DNA of 64,000 nt from Butyricicoccus_A sp963620595 (GTDB lineage Bacteria > Bacillota > Clostridia > Oscillospirales > Butyricicoccaceae). The position numbers and the translations under genes were made by a program. The notes beneath the pieces are model-generated. The model was not told where the DNA came from and ran no database searches. It worked only from the letters and a program-made list of their open reading frames with translations. This document shows positions 1 through 8,315 of this stretch, in pieces. Where the stretch lies: NCBI GenBank assembly GCA_963620595.1, contig CAVFAY010000007.1, positions 32,273-96,272 on the forward strand, read 5' to 3'. Positions within the stretch are counted from its first letter, which is position 1; each line of letters begins with the position of its first letter.

Positions 1-2039
1 TCATAAGAAGTATAGTAGTTAAAATATGCTTCTCGGCGCTTTTCGGTGCGGGCGACATACAGTTTCGCCTTTTCATACGTGGTATGATCGCGCTGTGCGA
101 TATGCTTGATGCGGTCATCCAGATTGGCTACTACAAAAACATCCGTTGTTGGAATGTGTGCGCGTTCCAATACATAGTTCGCGCATCGTCCGACGATAAT
201 ACAAGAGGACTTCTTTGCAAGATCCAAAATAATCTGAGACTGCGTGTCAAACATTTTATCGCTGGTAGCCGCTTCATATTCTTTGGCTGCGAACATGCTG
301 CCAGCGGTCAGCGCATGAAGCAATTCATTGCGCGGCACTTCATTTTCTTTTCGAAGCGTAGACTCATCGACGTTCAATGCCTGCGATGCGAGTTTAATCA
401 TATCTTCATCGTAAATCGGAAGATCCAGCTTCTTTGCCAAAATACCGGCGAGTTCCTTGCCGCGGCTGCCATACTGTCTGCCAAAGGTGATAATCAGATG
501 GTTACCGGTACGGGATTCGTATTCCTTGCCGCCCGTGTACGAGCTCACGTTCACATCCTGTACCAGAGAAGTGACCGTCGGATTGATGCCGGCAACCGTT
601 TCATAACCCGGAATAATCCATTCATTGCCGACGGAAATGCCGAGATAGTCATCGGAAAAATTCGATTCAACTTCTGCCTGCGGGAATTTCTTGAGATACC
701 ACGCCTTTGTGAGTATCAGATAGACAACAAATCCTGTCGGGAAGCCGAACAAATATCCATAATCGGAAAAGATATTGGCTGCAACTGTGCCCAAAATCCA
801 TGCGATGATGCCGCACCAGTTGATGCCGCCATGATAGCGATATTGTCCGTCCTTCTTGTACAAATCCTGTACGTTGAGGCGGCGGTGACGAATGACATAG
901 TAGTCACAAATCATGATGCCTGCGAGGGCAGAGAGGAAAGAACCAAAATAACCGAGATAGGTATACAGCTGGTCGAGAATCTTCCACGGCATGACGCAGA
1001 CACCGATCAGACCGGCGATGAAAACCGCCACTTTATACGGCAGATTCCAGCGCGCGCCGGCATTGGTAAAGCACATGGCAGGCGGAACAAGGTTTGCAGC
1101 TGTATTGGTGGACCACTGTGCCAAAATAACCATGACGAGCAGGATAATCAGGGTGAAGCCGTGTGCCTGTGCCTGAATAACCTCTACCGGATTCCAGTTT
1201 CCGGTTGTCAGATAAGAAATGGCGCCGATAACAGCAATAAATGTTTCAATAATCGGCAGCGTTGCAAACTGCGGAATCCAGTTGTTGATGTTGCGCTTGA
1301 ACCAATTGCGCTCACCCACCGGTGCTTTCAGGCTGCGGGTCATGTTGGGGATGTCCGCAGCGAGCGCAGCCCACATGCCTGTGTTGGCACACATCGTGAT
1401 GAGCCAGCAGGAAGAGGACGGGGAAGGCGGAGCATATCCCAAAATCGTAATGTTGTTGAGCACCGCAATCGCATGCACCTTGAAGAACATCCAGCACGTA
1501 ATCAATATGATGCATGGAGCAGCGAAAGACGAAAATTTGTCAATGGCTTTGATGCCGAGCATCGTATTGACAATCTGTACGGCTGCAAAAATTAAAAACC
1601 ACAGGAACCAGTTGTCAATGCCGAACAAAGCCAGCGTGAAATAGTTGATGGCAGTGGAGCCGATATAGGTATTGATACCGAACCAGCACGCGGCGACAAT
1701 GCCGCGGGCAATGGCTGGGAGGTGGACGCCGGTAATACCAAACGGCGCACGCAGATATGTGGCAAAAGATAAACCGTGTTCTACGCCTATGTCACCGGTC
1801 AAGCTGCCCACAACAGCAATTAAAATATTCGCAAACAGCGTTGCACTCGCCACGCCCCAGATGCTCATGCCCTCGATGCCGCTGGCGCCAAAGCTGAAAA
1901 CCGAAATAACAATCGCCATGCCGATCCAAATATTTGCAAAACCCAGACCGCCCAAAGACCGTTTCATGGAAGTGATCGGCACGATATCTTCCGAAACCAG
2001 CGTGTTTGCAGAAGTTCTGTTCTTGGAATCCAGTCCCAT
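1..2039 (-). CDS. NCS1 nucleobase/hydantoin permease fused to a cytidylate kinase-like domain (3' end cut by the window)
   Basis: The frame is open from ATG 2039, preceded by AAGAAGGTGAT, to the window edge, so at least 679 codons are present. Residues 1 to about 490 read as an NCS1-family (CodB/allantoin/hydantoin) sodium or proton symporter: many hydrophobic helices, and an N-terminal stretch SEDIVPITSMKRSLGGLGF followed by IWIGMAI. From about residue 512 (NHLIITFGRQYGSRGKELAG) a soluble domain begins that matches the cytidylate kinase-like family (PF13189 type), with a P-loop-like GRQYGSRGKE, then IIVGRCANYVLER and AYFNYYTSYE near the edge. Standard NCS1 permeases stop near 480-500 aa, so this is a true fusion. 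It sits downstream of hyuA-hyuB, which suggests import of a hydantoin, creatinine-like compound or pyrimidine. The role of the kinase-like domain (phosphorylation or nucleotide sensing) is unknown. Confidence 0.85.
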   Translation of the reverse strand, partial: MGLDSKNRTSANTLVSEDIVPITSMKRSLGGLGFANIWIGMAIVISVFSFGASGIEGMSIWGVASATLFANILIAVVGSLTGDIGVEHGLSFATYLRAPFGITGVHLPAIARGIVAACWFGINTYIGSTAINYFTLALFGIDNWFLWFLIFAAVQIVNTMLGIKAIDKFSSFAAPCIILITCWMFFKVHAIAVLNNITILGYAPPSPSSSCWLITMCANTGMWAALAADIPNMTRSLKAPVGERNWFKRNINNWIPQFATLPIIETFIAVIGAISYLTTGNWNPVEVIQAQAHGFTLIILLVMVILAQWSTNTAANLVPPAMCFTNAGARWNLPYKVAVFIAGLIGVCVMPWKILDQLYTYLGYFGSFLSALAGIMICDYYVIRHRRLNVQDLYKKDGQYRYHGGINWCGIIAWILGTVAANIFSDYGYLFGFPTGFVVYLILTKAWYLKKFPQAEVESNFSDDYLGISVGNEWIIPGYETVAGINPTVTSLVQDVNVSSYTGGKEYESRTGNHLIITFGRQYGSRGKELAGILAKKLDLPIYDEDMIKLASQALNVDESTLRKENEVPRNELLHALTAGSMFAAKEYEAATSDKMFDTQSQIILDLAKKSSCIIVGRCANYVLERAHIPTTDVFVVANLDDRIKHIAQRDHTTYEKAKLYVARTEKRREAYFNYYTSY

Positions 2040-2070
2040 ATTCTATCACCTTCTTAAAAATCAATCATGG

Positions 2071-2107
2071 AAAAAATCGGCGAGGTATTCGAAAAGAATA
2101 CCTCGCC
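2071..2107 (-). terminator. Intrinsic terminator after hyuB
   Basis: Perfect 12-bp stem GGCGAGGTATTC/GAATACCTCGCC with a 5-nt loop, followed on the minus strand by GATTTTTT. It lies between the hyuB stop and the permease gene, so the permease is reached only by read-through or has its own promoter. Confidence 0.8.
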
Positions 2108-2124
2108 TTTGAGTATATTAAAGA

Positions 2125-3900
2125 TTAGTTTGCACGCAGAGCCTGCGTAGCGGTCATATCAACCGTCATGCTGCTCGGGTCAATCACAACGCCGTAGCAT
2201 TCCTTGGCAGCTTCCAACGTGGTAAAGTCGTCCAGAACATCATCGAGAACCTTCTGCGGATCTCGTTCGAACGGATTGCCGTAGCCGCCGCCGCACGGAG
2301 TGCGGATCTGCAGCACATCACCGGCAGCAAATTCCTCATCGGACAGCTTGGATTCCAGGCTGATCGGGTTGGTGGAATCCGGATTCTTTGTCATGCTGGC
2401 AGAAGCGCCGTCTGCACCGCCGAAGATGCCCTTCGGTGCTTCCTTATGGCGGTCGCCCTCGCAGGTGACTGTGCCTTCCTGCAGGAAGCGGGTCTCACGC
2501 ACGATGCCCAGACCGCCGCGCCATTTGCCCGGTGCGACATTTTCCGGATTCAGCTCATAGCGCTCGACACGCAGCGGATAATGCCACTCGATTTCTTCAA
2601 TCGGCACGTTTCTGGTATTGGCAACCAGTGCATCACAGGAGTCAATGGCATCCTTGCCGCAGCGTCCGCCGTAAGAGCCTTCATCGACTTCCAGATATAC
2701 CCAATATTCACCCTTGCTGCTGTTGAAACCATTGTAGCTGACAAAGTGAATGTGCGCACTCGTACCAGCGGAAACGCGTTCCGGCATCACATCAGCGAGC
2801 GAACGCATGACGCAGTCAGCGAGCAGGTTCGCCTGATTGAAACGAGAGAAGGTCGCACGCGGGAAGTTCGGGTTGAAGATACAGCCCTTCGGCGCAATGA
2901 TGGTCACCGGACGCGCCATGCCGTCGTTCTGCGGAATGTACTGATGATAGACATCATCATCCAAAAACAGCGCGTGCATAATATAGTTGATGGAGGTCTT
3001 TGTCGTGCCTTCAAACGATGCGTTGAAGGCGGTGTATACTTCATCCGCACTGCCGGTCAGATCGATGGTAATCGTATCGTCCTTGATGGTAGTCGTGGTG
3101 CATACCTTGAGCATCTTGTCCAGATTCTTGCCGTCGTTATCCAGCCAGCCCTCTGCATAATAGGTGCCGTCCGGCACGCGCTTGATGGCGTTGCGCAGCA
3201 TACGCTCGGAGTAATCCATCCAGTCCTCAATGGCAGAGAATACGGTTTCCAGACTGTACTTGTCGATGAGCTCGGTGAAACGCTTGATGCCGTGGCGAGC
3301 GGAGGCAATCATTGCCTTCAAGTCGTTTTCATTCATGGACGGGGTGCGGACGTTGTCCAGAATCATCTGCCAGAGCTGATCATTGCGCTTGCCGCCTTCG
3401 TACAGCTTAAGTGCATAATAAATACGAGTCTCTGCGTAAATATCACGCGCATCAACATCCATGCCTGCGGTATGAGAGCCGTTGTCCAGCAGATGCGCCT
3501 GCACACAGGAAAAGCTGATGAGCTTTCCGTGGTAGAAGATCGGCAGACAAATGTGAATGTCCGGCGAATGTGAGGTGCCGTAATACGGATGGTTGTGGAT
3601 GAAAATATCGCCTTCGTGGATGTCCTCCAGCTTCCAGCGGGTCAGGATGCCCTTGACGTTGCCGCCGATCGAGCCGACATGCATCGGTGTGCTTTCACTC
3701 TCGCACAGCTGCCGACCCACCGTGTCCACGATGCCCGCGCCGATATCCTCAGACTCACGAATAATGCTGGAATATGACATACGGTACAAGACCATGCCCA
3801 TTTCCTGCGCAATCATTTTGAAAGAACCGCCGAGTACCTGCAAGGTGACAGGATCTACCTCTACACGGGGAATATTTAAACCTTCGATCATTTTACTCAT
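2125..3900 (-). CDS. hyuB: N-methylhydantoinase B / HyuB-type subunit
   Basis: 591-aa protein of the hydantoinase B/oxoprolinase family (the same fold as the acetone carboxylase alpha subunit). The start MSKMIEGLNIPRVEVDPVTLQV is typical, followed by the conserved SSIIRESEDIGAGIVD and NHPYYGTSHSPDIHI regions and the C-terminal GGGYGNPFERDP motif. Its partner HyuA is immediately upstream, 27 bp away, so the two are co-transcribed. Together they catalyse ATP-dependent or ATP-independent hydrolysis of hydantoins, N-methylhydantoin or 5-oxoproline. With the N-carbamoylsarcosine amidase-like gene upstream, N-methylhydantoin from creatinine is a reasonable substrate, but hydantoin or oxoproline cannot be excluded by sequence alone. 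Likely cytoplasmic. Confidence 0.88.
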   Translation of the reverse strand: MSKMIEGLNIPRVEVDPVTLQVLGGSFKMIAQEMGMVLYRMSYSSIIRESEDIGAGIVDTVGRQLCESESTPMHVGSIGGNVKGILTRWKLEDIHEGDIFIHNHPYYGTSHSPDIHICLPIFYHGKLISFSCVQAHLLDNGSHTAGMDVDARDIYAETRIYYALKLYEGGKRNDQLWQMILDNVRTPSMNENDLKAMIASARHGIKRFTELIDKYSLETVFSAIEDWMDYSERMLRNAIKRVPDGTYYAEGWLDNDGKNLDKMLKVCTTTTIKDDTITIDLTGSADEVYTAFNASFEGTTKTSINYIMHALFLDDDVYHQYIPQNDGMARPVTIIAPKGCIFNPNFPRATFSRFNQANLLADCVMRSLADVMPERVSAGTSAHIHFVSYNGFNSSKGEYWVYLEVDEGSYGGRCGKDAIDSCDALVANTRNVPIEEIEWHYPLRVERYELNPENVAPGKWRGGLGIVRETRFLQEGTVTCEGDRHKEAPKGIFGGADGASASMTKNPDSTNPISLESKLSDEEFAAGDVLQIRTPCGGGYGNPFERDPQKVLDDVLDDFTTLEAAKECYGVVIDPSSMTVDMTATQALRAN

Positions 3901-3927
3901 GAATATTCATCCCTTTCCTTGATACAC

Positions 3928-6015
3928 TCATTCGTTGGAGTCCGGTTCGTTGATGTCGATAACAATAACGCCGTAGTCGTTTACGTTGCCAACGCAGCCC
4001 GGTTCAATCACAATCGTGGTATCCATCTGGTTGATGATTGCAGGGCCATGGATGACATCGCCGGCCTTGAGCAGCGCGCGGTCATAAATCTTGGAGAGCA
4101 TGTGTGCCGGCTTTTCGTTGACCTTGAACGTAACCATGCGTTCGCCAACCACAGCTCCCTCCGTGCAGCCAGTACCCTTTTCGATCTTGAGCGGCTCCAG
4201 ATCTTCAATCTTACCGGTACTGATGACGCGGATGTTGACAATTTCCACAGCAACCTGACGATAATCGCGGCCAAACTGCTTTTTATGAACTTCATGGAAG
4301 GATTCCTTCAGCTTTTCGATGGTCTCCGACGTCACTTCGCCGCCGATAACCGGTACACGCATCTCGTAGCCCTGACCTTCATAACGGCAGTCGGCAACGC
4401 GCTGGATGACAATGTCATCATCGGTCATATTATCTTCAATCAGACGGTCATGTGCTTCCTTTTCCAGCATTGCATAGTCTGCATTCAGAGCATCCAGATT
4501 TGCACGGGTGGACAGCATCATTTCGGTCTTGGAGTAATCATACATCAAATCAGTATTGACCAGACCGACTGCACACAGAGCGCCCGGATTGAGCGGAACA
4601 ATGACGTTCTTCATGCCCAGCTCACGTGCTACGCTGCACGCGTGCAGGGAACCAGCTCCGCCGCAGGCAAACAGGGCAAACTCACGCGGGTCAAAGCCTC
4701 TGCGGACACTTTCCTTTTCGATTTCCTGAATCATGTTGTTGTTCATGATGTCGATGATACCAAGCGCAGCTTCATACAGATCCTTGCCCAGCGGCTTGCC
4801 GATGCGCTCCATAATCGCCTTTTCTGCAAGCTCCGGCTTGATATCCATTCTGCCGCCAAGCAGCTTGGTGCCCAGACGTCCCAGAATAATATTGGCGTCG
4901 GATACGGCAGGCTCTACGCCGCCGCGGTCATAGCAGGCAGGTCCCGGAACAGCGCCTGCACTCTGCGGGCCAACGCGGAAGAAGCCGCCCTCATCGATAT
5001 AGGCAATGGAACCGCCGCCGGCGCCGATCGTGCCGACATCAATCATCGGAACCATAGCAGCGTATCCGCCGACCTTGGTATCCAGCAGATGCTTCATGCT
5101 CGGCTTCAAATCAGCCAGCACGGAAATATCTGCGGAGGTACCGCCGATATCCAGCGTGATGACGTTTTGAATGTCGGTCAGCTTAGAGGTCCAGATGGCA
5201 CCGAGTACGCCGCCGACCGGACCCGACAGCAGCAGATTGACCGGCTTTTCCTGTGCGGAATCTGCGGATGCAACGCCGCCGAACGACTGCATCAGATGAA
5301 CCTTTGCGGTATAGCCCTGTTCCTTCAGGGTCTTCTGCAGCTGCTTGATATAGCGCGCGGTTGTCGGACCGATGTAAGCGTTGAGTCCGGTTGTGGTAAA
5401 GCGCTCATATTCGCGGAACTGCGGCAGAACCTCCGAGCTCAGAGATACGTATACTTCCGGATATTCTTCCTGAATGATTTCCTTAACACGCTGTTCGTGA
5501 GACGGATTGAGGAAGGAGAACAGGAAGCATACGGCAATGGCCTCGACCTTTTCCGCCTTCATCTTGCGCACAGCCTGCCGAACCTCTTCTTCGTCCAGCG
5601 GAATCAGCTCTGCGCCGTCCGGTGCGACAACACGCTCGGTGACGCCATAGCGGTCATGTCTGCGGCACACCGGATATTTCTGCCATGGAATGTCCTCAAC
5701 AATGGAAAAGTTGGTCGGACGCTTGTGACGGGCAATGTGAATGATGTCGCGGTAACCCTTTGTTGTAATCATGCCGGCACGGCAGCCCTTATGCTCCAGA
5801 ACCATGTTTGTCGCGATAGTCGTGCCGTGGAAAATCTCGTCAATTTCTCCGTGCGGAATGCTCAGCTTATCACAAATCGCATTGATGCCCTCCATCATGC
5901 CAATGGACGGATCATGCGGGGTTGTCGAGGTCTTATAGACTTCGATCTTGCCGCTGTCATCTACATAGATAAAGTCGGTAAATGTACCGCCGACATCGAC
6001 GCCTATTCTTTTCAT
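3928..6015 (-). CDS. hyuA: N-methylhydantoinase A / HyuA-type subunit
   Basis: 695-aa hydantoinase A/oxoprolinase protein. The N-terminus MKRIGVDVGGTFTDFIYVDD is the phosphate-binding loop of the actin-like ATPase fold, and a second one, VITLDIGGTSADISV, occurs centrally. The conserved FACGGAGSLHACSVA segment and a C-terminal HyuA_C-like tail are present, and the length is normal for HyuA. ATG 6015 follows AGGAG. HyuB follows directly. A terminator-like hairpin separates it from the amidase gene upstream, so hyuAB is probably expressed at a different level from the amidase. Function: ATP-dependent ring opening of a hydantoin-type amide, inferred from the family and from HyuB plus amidase context. 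Confidence 0.88.
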   Translation of the reverse strand: MKRIGVDVGGTFTDFIYVDDSGKIEVYKTSTTPHDPSIGMMEGINAICDKLSIPHGEIDEIFHGTTIATNMVLEHKGCRAGMITTKGYRDIIHIARHKRPTNFSIVEDIPWQKYPVCRRHDRYGVTERVVAPDGAELIPLDEEEVRQAVRKMKAEKVEAIAVCFLFSFLNPSHEQRVKEIIQEEYPEVYVSLSSEVLPQFREYERFTTTGLNAYIGPTTARYIKQLQKTLKEQGYTAKVHLMQSFGGVASADSAQEKPVNLLLSGPVGGVLGAIWTSKLTDIQNVITLDIGGTSADISVLADLKPSMKHLLDTKVGGYAAMVPMIDVGTIGAGGGSIAYIDEGGFFRVGPQSAGAVPGPACYDRGGVEPAVSDANIILGRLGTKLLGGRMDIKPELAEKAIMERIGKPLGKDLYEAALGIIDIMNNNMIQEIEKESVRRGFDPREFALFACGGAGSLHACSVARELGMKNVIVPLNPGALCAVGLVNTDLMYDYSKTEMMLSTRANLDALNADYAMLEKEAHDRLIEDNMTDDDIVIQRVADCRYEGQGYEMRVPVIGGEVTSETIEKLKESFHEVHKKQFGRDYRQVAVEIVNIRVISTGKIEDLEPLKIEKGTGCTEGAVVGERMVTFKVNEKPAHMLSKIYDRALLKAGDVIHGPAIINQMDTTIVIEPGCVGNVNDYGVIVIDINEPDSNE

Positions 6016-6060
6016 GTTGTCAACTCCTGTCTTAAAACGTGATGTACGATTGTATCAATG

Positions 6061-6116
6061 AAAAAAGCAGTATGGAAGACGTCATTTCAAACGAGCGCCT
6101 TTGCCCATACTGCTTT
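6061..6116 (-). terminator. Terminator/attenuator between the amidase gene and hyuA
   Basis: On the minus strand AAAGCAGTATGG pairs with CCATACTGCTTTTTT across a loop of about 29 nt and ends in a T run. It lies in the 119-bp gap between the amidase stop and the hyuA start. Likely partial termination, lowering hyuAB relative to the amidase. Confidence 0.65.
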
Positions 6117-6134
6117 GCTGTTTTTCTTGGTTGT

Positions 6135-6872
6135 TTACTTATCCAATCTTCTCTCGTGCTTGGTATAAACAGAAGAATCAATGCCTTCCAGATAAGCAAC
6201 GACTTCATCTACCGGTACGACGTCGCAGAACTTTGCTTCCATGTCGAACAGATTCCATTCAACAACGCCAGGAACGCGGTCGCCTACGGTGCCTTCCGGA
6301 ACAATGGTCTTAAAGCCGTAGCCGGTGGAGTCCATAACTGTGTGGCGGACACAAGCACAAGCGGTAGCGCCCATGACAATCAGGGTATCTACACCGAGGT
6401 AGTTCAGTGTCTGTGCCAGATAGGTGCCGAAGAAGTTGGATGCAAACTTCTTGTGGATAACCGGCTCTTCCGGCAGCGGCTTCAGCTTCGGGTCAATGTC
6501 CATCCAATCGCTGTTGATGTCCAGCGTGCTGAGCGGAATCTTTTCATCCCAGCGGCCCAGATCCATCTGATCCTTACCGAGGAAACCGGTGGTGGTGTGG
6601 AAGATCGGTACACCGGACTTTCTTGCTGCCTCCAGTACCTTCAGTGCATTGGCACAAACCTCTTCAGAGTGATCGCAGGTGAACGGATGACCTTCACTCA
6701 TCCAAGCCTTTGCCATGTCAACGGTGGTGATTGCCGGTGCCTTGCCGAAGCCCATCTTACGCATAAATCCGCGTTCCTTGTAGATTTCTCTTGCCTCAGC
6801 GAATGCCTTCTTCAGCAGTTCCTCGTCAAAGTCGTAGTGGTCAACAAACTTGTAATCCTTGTTCTCAGACAT
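6135..6872 (-). CDS. N-carbamoylsarcosine amidase-like cysteine hydrolase (isochorismatase fold)
   Basis: 245 aa from ATG 6872, chosen because AAGGAG lies 7 nt upstream; a frame opening 21 nt earlier lacks this. The catalytic triad of the isochorismatase/cysteine hydrolase superfamily is visible: Asp52 in AITTVDMAKAW, Lys141 or Lys142 in PVIHKKFASNFF, and Cys174 in MGATACACVRHT, which also carries the usual cis-peptide region. The AITTVDM-AWMSEGHPFTCDHS segment is characteristic of N-carbamoylsarcosine amidases. The likely reaction is hydrolysis of N-carbamoylsarcosine (or a related N-carbamoyl amino acid) to the amino acid, ammonia and CO2, the step following HyuAB in N-methylhydantoin/creatinine breakdown. 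It is the first gene of the block and has its own promoter. Confidence 0.8.
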   Translation of the reverse strand: MSENKDYKFVDHYDFDEELLKKAFAEAREIYKERGFMRKMGFGKAPAITTVDMAKAWMSEGHPFTCDHSEEVCANALKVLEAARKSGVPIFHTTTGFLGKDQMDLGRWDEKIPLSTLDINSDWMDIDPKLKPLPEEPVIHKKFASNFFGTYLAQTLNYLGVDTLIVMGATACACVRHTVMDSTGYGFKTIVPEGTVGDRVPGVVEWNLFDMEAKFCDVVPVDEVVAYLEGIDSSVYTKHERRLDK

Positions 6873-6981
6873 AATGCGTACACTCCTTAACAAATGAATA
6901 AAATCAAATCGGATAATTCAAAAATCAAATGGTATTAACAGTTTTGTTTTCCGGAAATGTTGTTTCGTAACTGTTGGCATT

Positions 6982-7010
6982 ATCATAGCGGAATCCTGCA
7001 GGTTTGACAA
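6982..7010 (-). promoter_or_regulatory. Sigma-A promoter of the hydantoinase block
   Basis: Minus strand: TTGTCA (-35, 7005-7010), 17-bp spacer, TATGAT (-10, 6982-6987), about 100 bp before the amidase ATG. TGACA/TGTCA half-sites recur at 7005, 7026 and 7043 and in the hairpin at 7052-7077, a possible operator cluster. Confidence 0.6.
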
Positions 7011-7044
7011 GTACTTTTTTCATTTTGTCAATCCGTGTACCATG

Positions 7045-7077
7045 ACAAAAAAATGACTGTCAAATTGACAGCCATTT
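7045..7077 (-). terminator. Intrinsic terminator of the EamA transporter gene
   Basis: Minus strand: AATGGCTGTCA pairs with TGACAGTCATT across a 3-nt loop, with one G-T pair, followed by a run of seven Ts. It lies about 110 bp past the EamA stop. The rest of the gap between 6872 and 7187 holds the promoter at 6982-7010 and nothing else recognised. Confidence 0.7.
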
Positions 7078-7186
7078 TAAGTCTATAATTTGTATGTATA
7101 TTCTGCATATTTTTTGATAAAATGCCGCGTAAAATCCCAAAATAATATATAATGCTTAGTGATTCTGCATTCGTACGCTGTCTGTT

Positions 7187-8083
7187 TTATTTATTTTTAT
7201 GGGCAAAAGTCATAAAACTGGCAGAAATATTCAAATACACGATGGCAAAGATAATACACAGCATGCCGATGATTTTGGAAACCGTAAACTGCTCATGAAA
7301 CAGGAGAAATCCGACAATTGCGGCGGAAAACGGTTCGATAGTTGCAAAAATCGAGGCTTTTCCCGCTTCCACACGGGTCAGACCTGCCGTGTACAGCAGA
7401 AATGGGAGGACGGTACAGAAAAATGCAAGTCCCAATGCATATATCATGCATTTTCCAGAAAACAGCGCCGACAGCTGGTGTGTGATGCCGGACATCGGAA
7501 TCGTACCGAGGCTCGTCATGAGAAAGGTATAGAAGGTGATGGTGACGGAGGAATATTTATCGACAAGATATTTTCCAAAGATGCTGTACAGCGCATAGCC
7601 GAAGCCGGAGCCGAGACCGAGGATCACCGCTTTTGCCGACAGCATTTCTCCGCCGGTAAACGCGCCGGTGACAAATCCAAGACCGACAAACGTCAGCACC
7701 AATGCGAGCAGTTTGTGCTTGGTGATTCGCTCGTGAAACAAAATCGCGGACAGAATCATCACGAAAATCGGAGCCGTATACAGGAGCAGGGCAGGGACAG
7801 CCGCGCCGCCGATGACGTCAATTGCTTCGAAATAACAATAGTTGAACAGCAAAATACTAAAAATGCCTGTGCCGACAAACAGCGGAATATCGCGCAGGCG
7901 GATGCGCAGGCTGCGCGGGTCTTTCACACATACATACAGAAACAACAAAATCGCCGTAAAAAAAGCGCGAATCGCCACGCATTGCATGGACGTAAAACCA
8001 GCCTGCTGCAGCGTGCGGACAAAGACAGAGATAATGCCCCAAAGTCCTCCTGCAGCCAGAATACAGCAGGTATCCTTCATCAT
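7187..8083 (-). CDS. EamA/DMT-family transporter
   Basis: Inner-membrane protein of about 298 aa with ten hydrophobic segments in two EamA repeats (GGLWGIISVFVRTLQQAGF at the start, ALVLTFVGLGFVTGAF in the middle). AAGGAG lies 6 nt before ATG 8083; ATG 8080 is also possible. A longer upstream frame with a poor leader was rejected. The family exports or imports small metabolites such as amino acids; the substrate cannot be read from sequence. It is divergent from the 498-aa regulator gene, and the shared 230-bp gap carries GCAGAATCA/TGATTCTGC repeats, so the neighbour may control it. Confidence 0.85.
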   Translation of the reverse strand: MMKDTCCILAAGGLWGIISVFVRTLQQAGFTSMQCVAIRAFFTAILLFLYVCVKDPRSLRIRLRDIPLFVGTGIFSILLFNYCYFEAIDVIGGAAVPALLLYTAPIFVMILSAILFHERITKHKLLALVLTFVGLGFVTGAFTGGEMLSAKAVILGLGSGFGYALYSIFGKYLVDKYSSVTITFYTFLMTSLGTIPMSGITHQLSALFSGKCMIYALGLAFFCTVLPFLLYTAGLTRVEAGKASIFATIEPFSAAIVGFLLFHEQFTVSKIIGMLCIIFAIVYLNISASFMTFAHKNK

Positions 8084-8121
8084 AAACCACTCCTTTTTGT
8101 TGAATAATACAGGAAATATGT

Positions 8122-8183
8122 GCAGAATCACGCGTATTTTGTCGATGCACATGATTCTGCGTGATAGATTTTTATGTTATAAT
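8122..8183. promoter_or_regulatory. Divergent control region with inverted GCAGAATCA/TGATTCTGC sites
   Basis: An inverted pair GCAGAATCA (8122-8130) and TGATTCTGC (8152-8160) sits between the divergent genes. The second arm overlaps a candidate plus-strand -35 (TTCTGC 8155-8160), 17 bp from TATAAT at 8178-8183. A third TGATTCTGC lies at 7160-7168, just past the EamA stop. Likely operator; the binding protein is unknown. Confidence 0.5.
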
Positions 8184-8254
8184 ATACCCGTAAAAAGTGA
8201 GACACAAGTGGTGTGCGGACATTGTCCACGCAGTGTCCATGACAGAAGTAAGAC

Positions 8255-8293
8255 AAAAAAGTGCAAGGAAGCATGATTTCCCTGCACTTTTTT
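8255..8293 (+). terminator. Attenuator-type terminator in the leader of the 498-aa regulator gene
   Basis: AAAAAAGTGCA-GGAA pairs with TTCC-TGCACTTTTTT (one mismatch), followed by a pyrimidine tract. It lies only 22 nt before the start codon and about 70 nt downstream of the TATAAT promoter. The leader before it contains a GGACA-T-TGTCC hairpin. Termination here would block the gene unless it is relieved. Confidence 0.6.
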
Positions 8294-8315
8294 CTTTTTT
8301 GGAGGCTATATATAC

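Noticed and set aside
84..1595. Long plus-strand open frame opposite the permease
   Set aside because: It is the complement of a gene with clear NCS1 and kinase-like motifs; its own translation has no recognisable domain and no ribosome binding site. The same applies to plus-strand frames at 3919-6042 and 15716-17839.
7160..7168. TGATTCTGC past the EamA stop as a third operator
   Set aside because: Nine bases can recur by chance and there is no promoter next to it; it is mentioned only with the divergent region.
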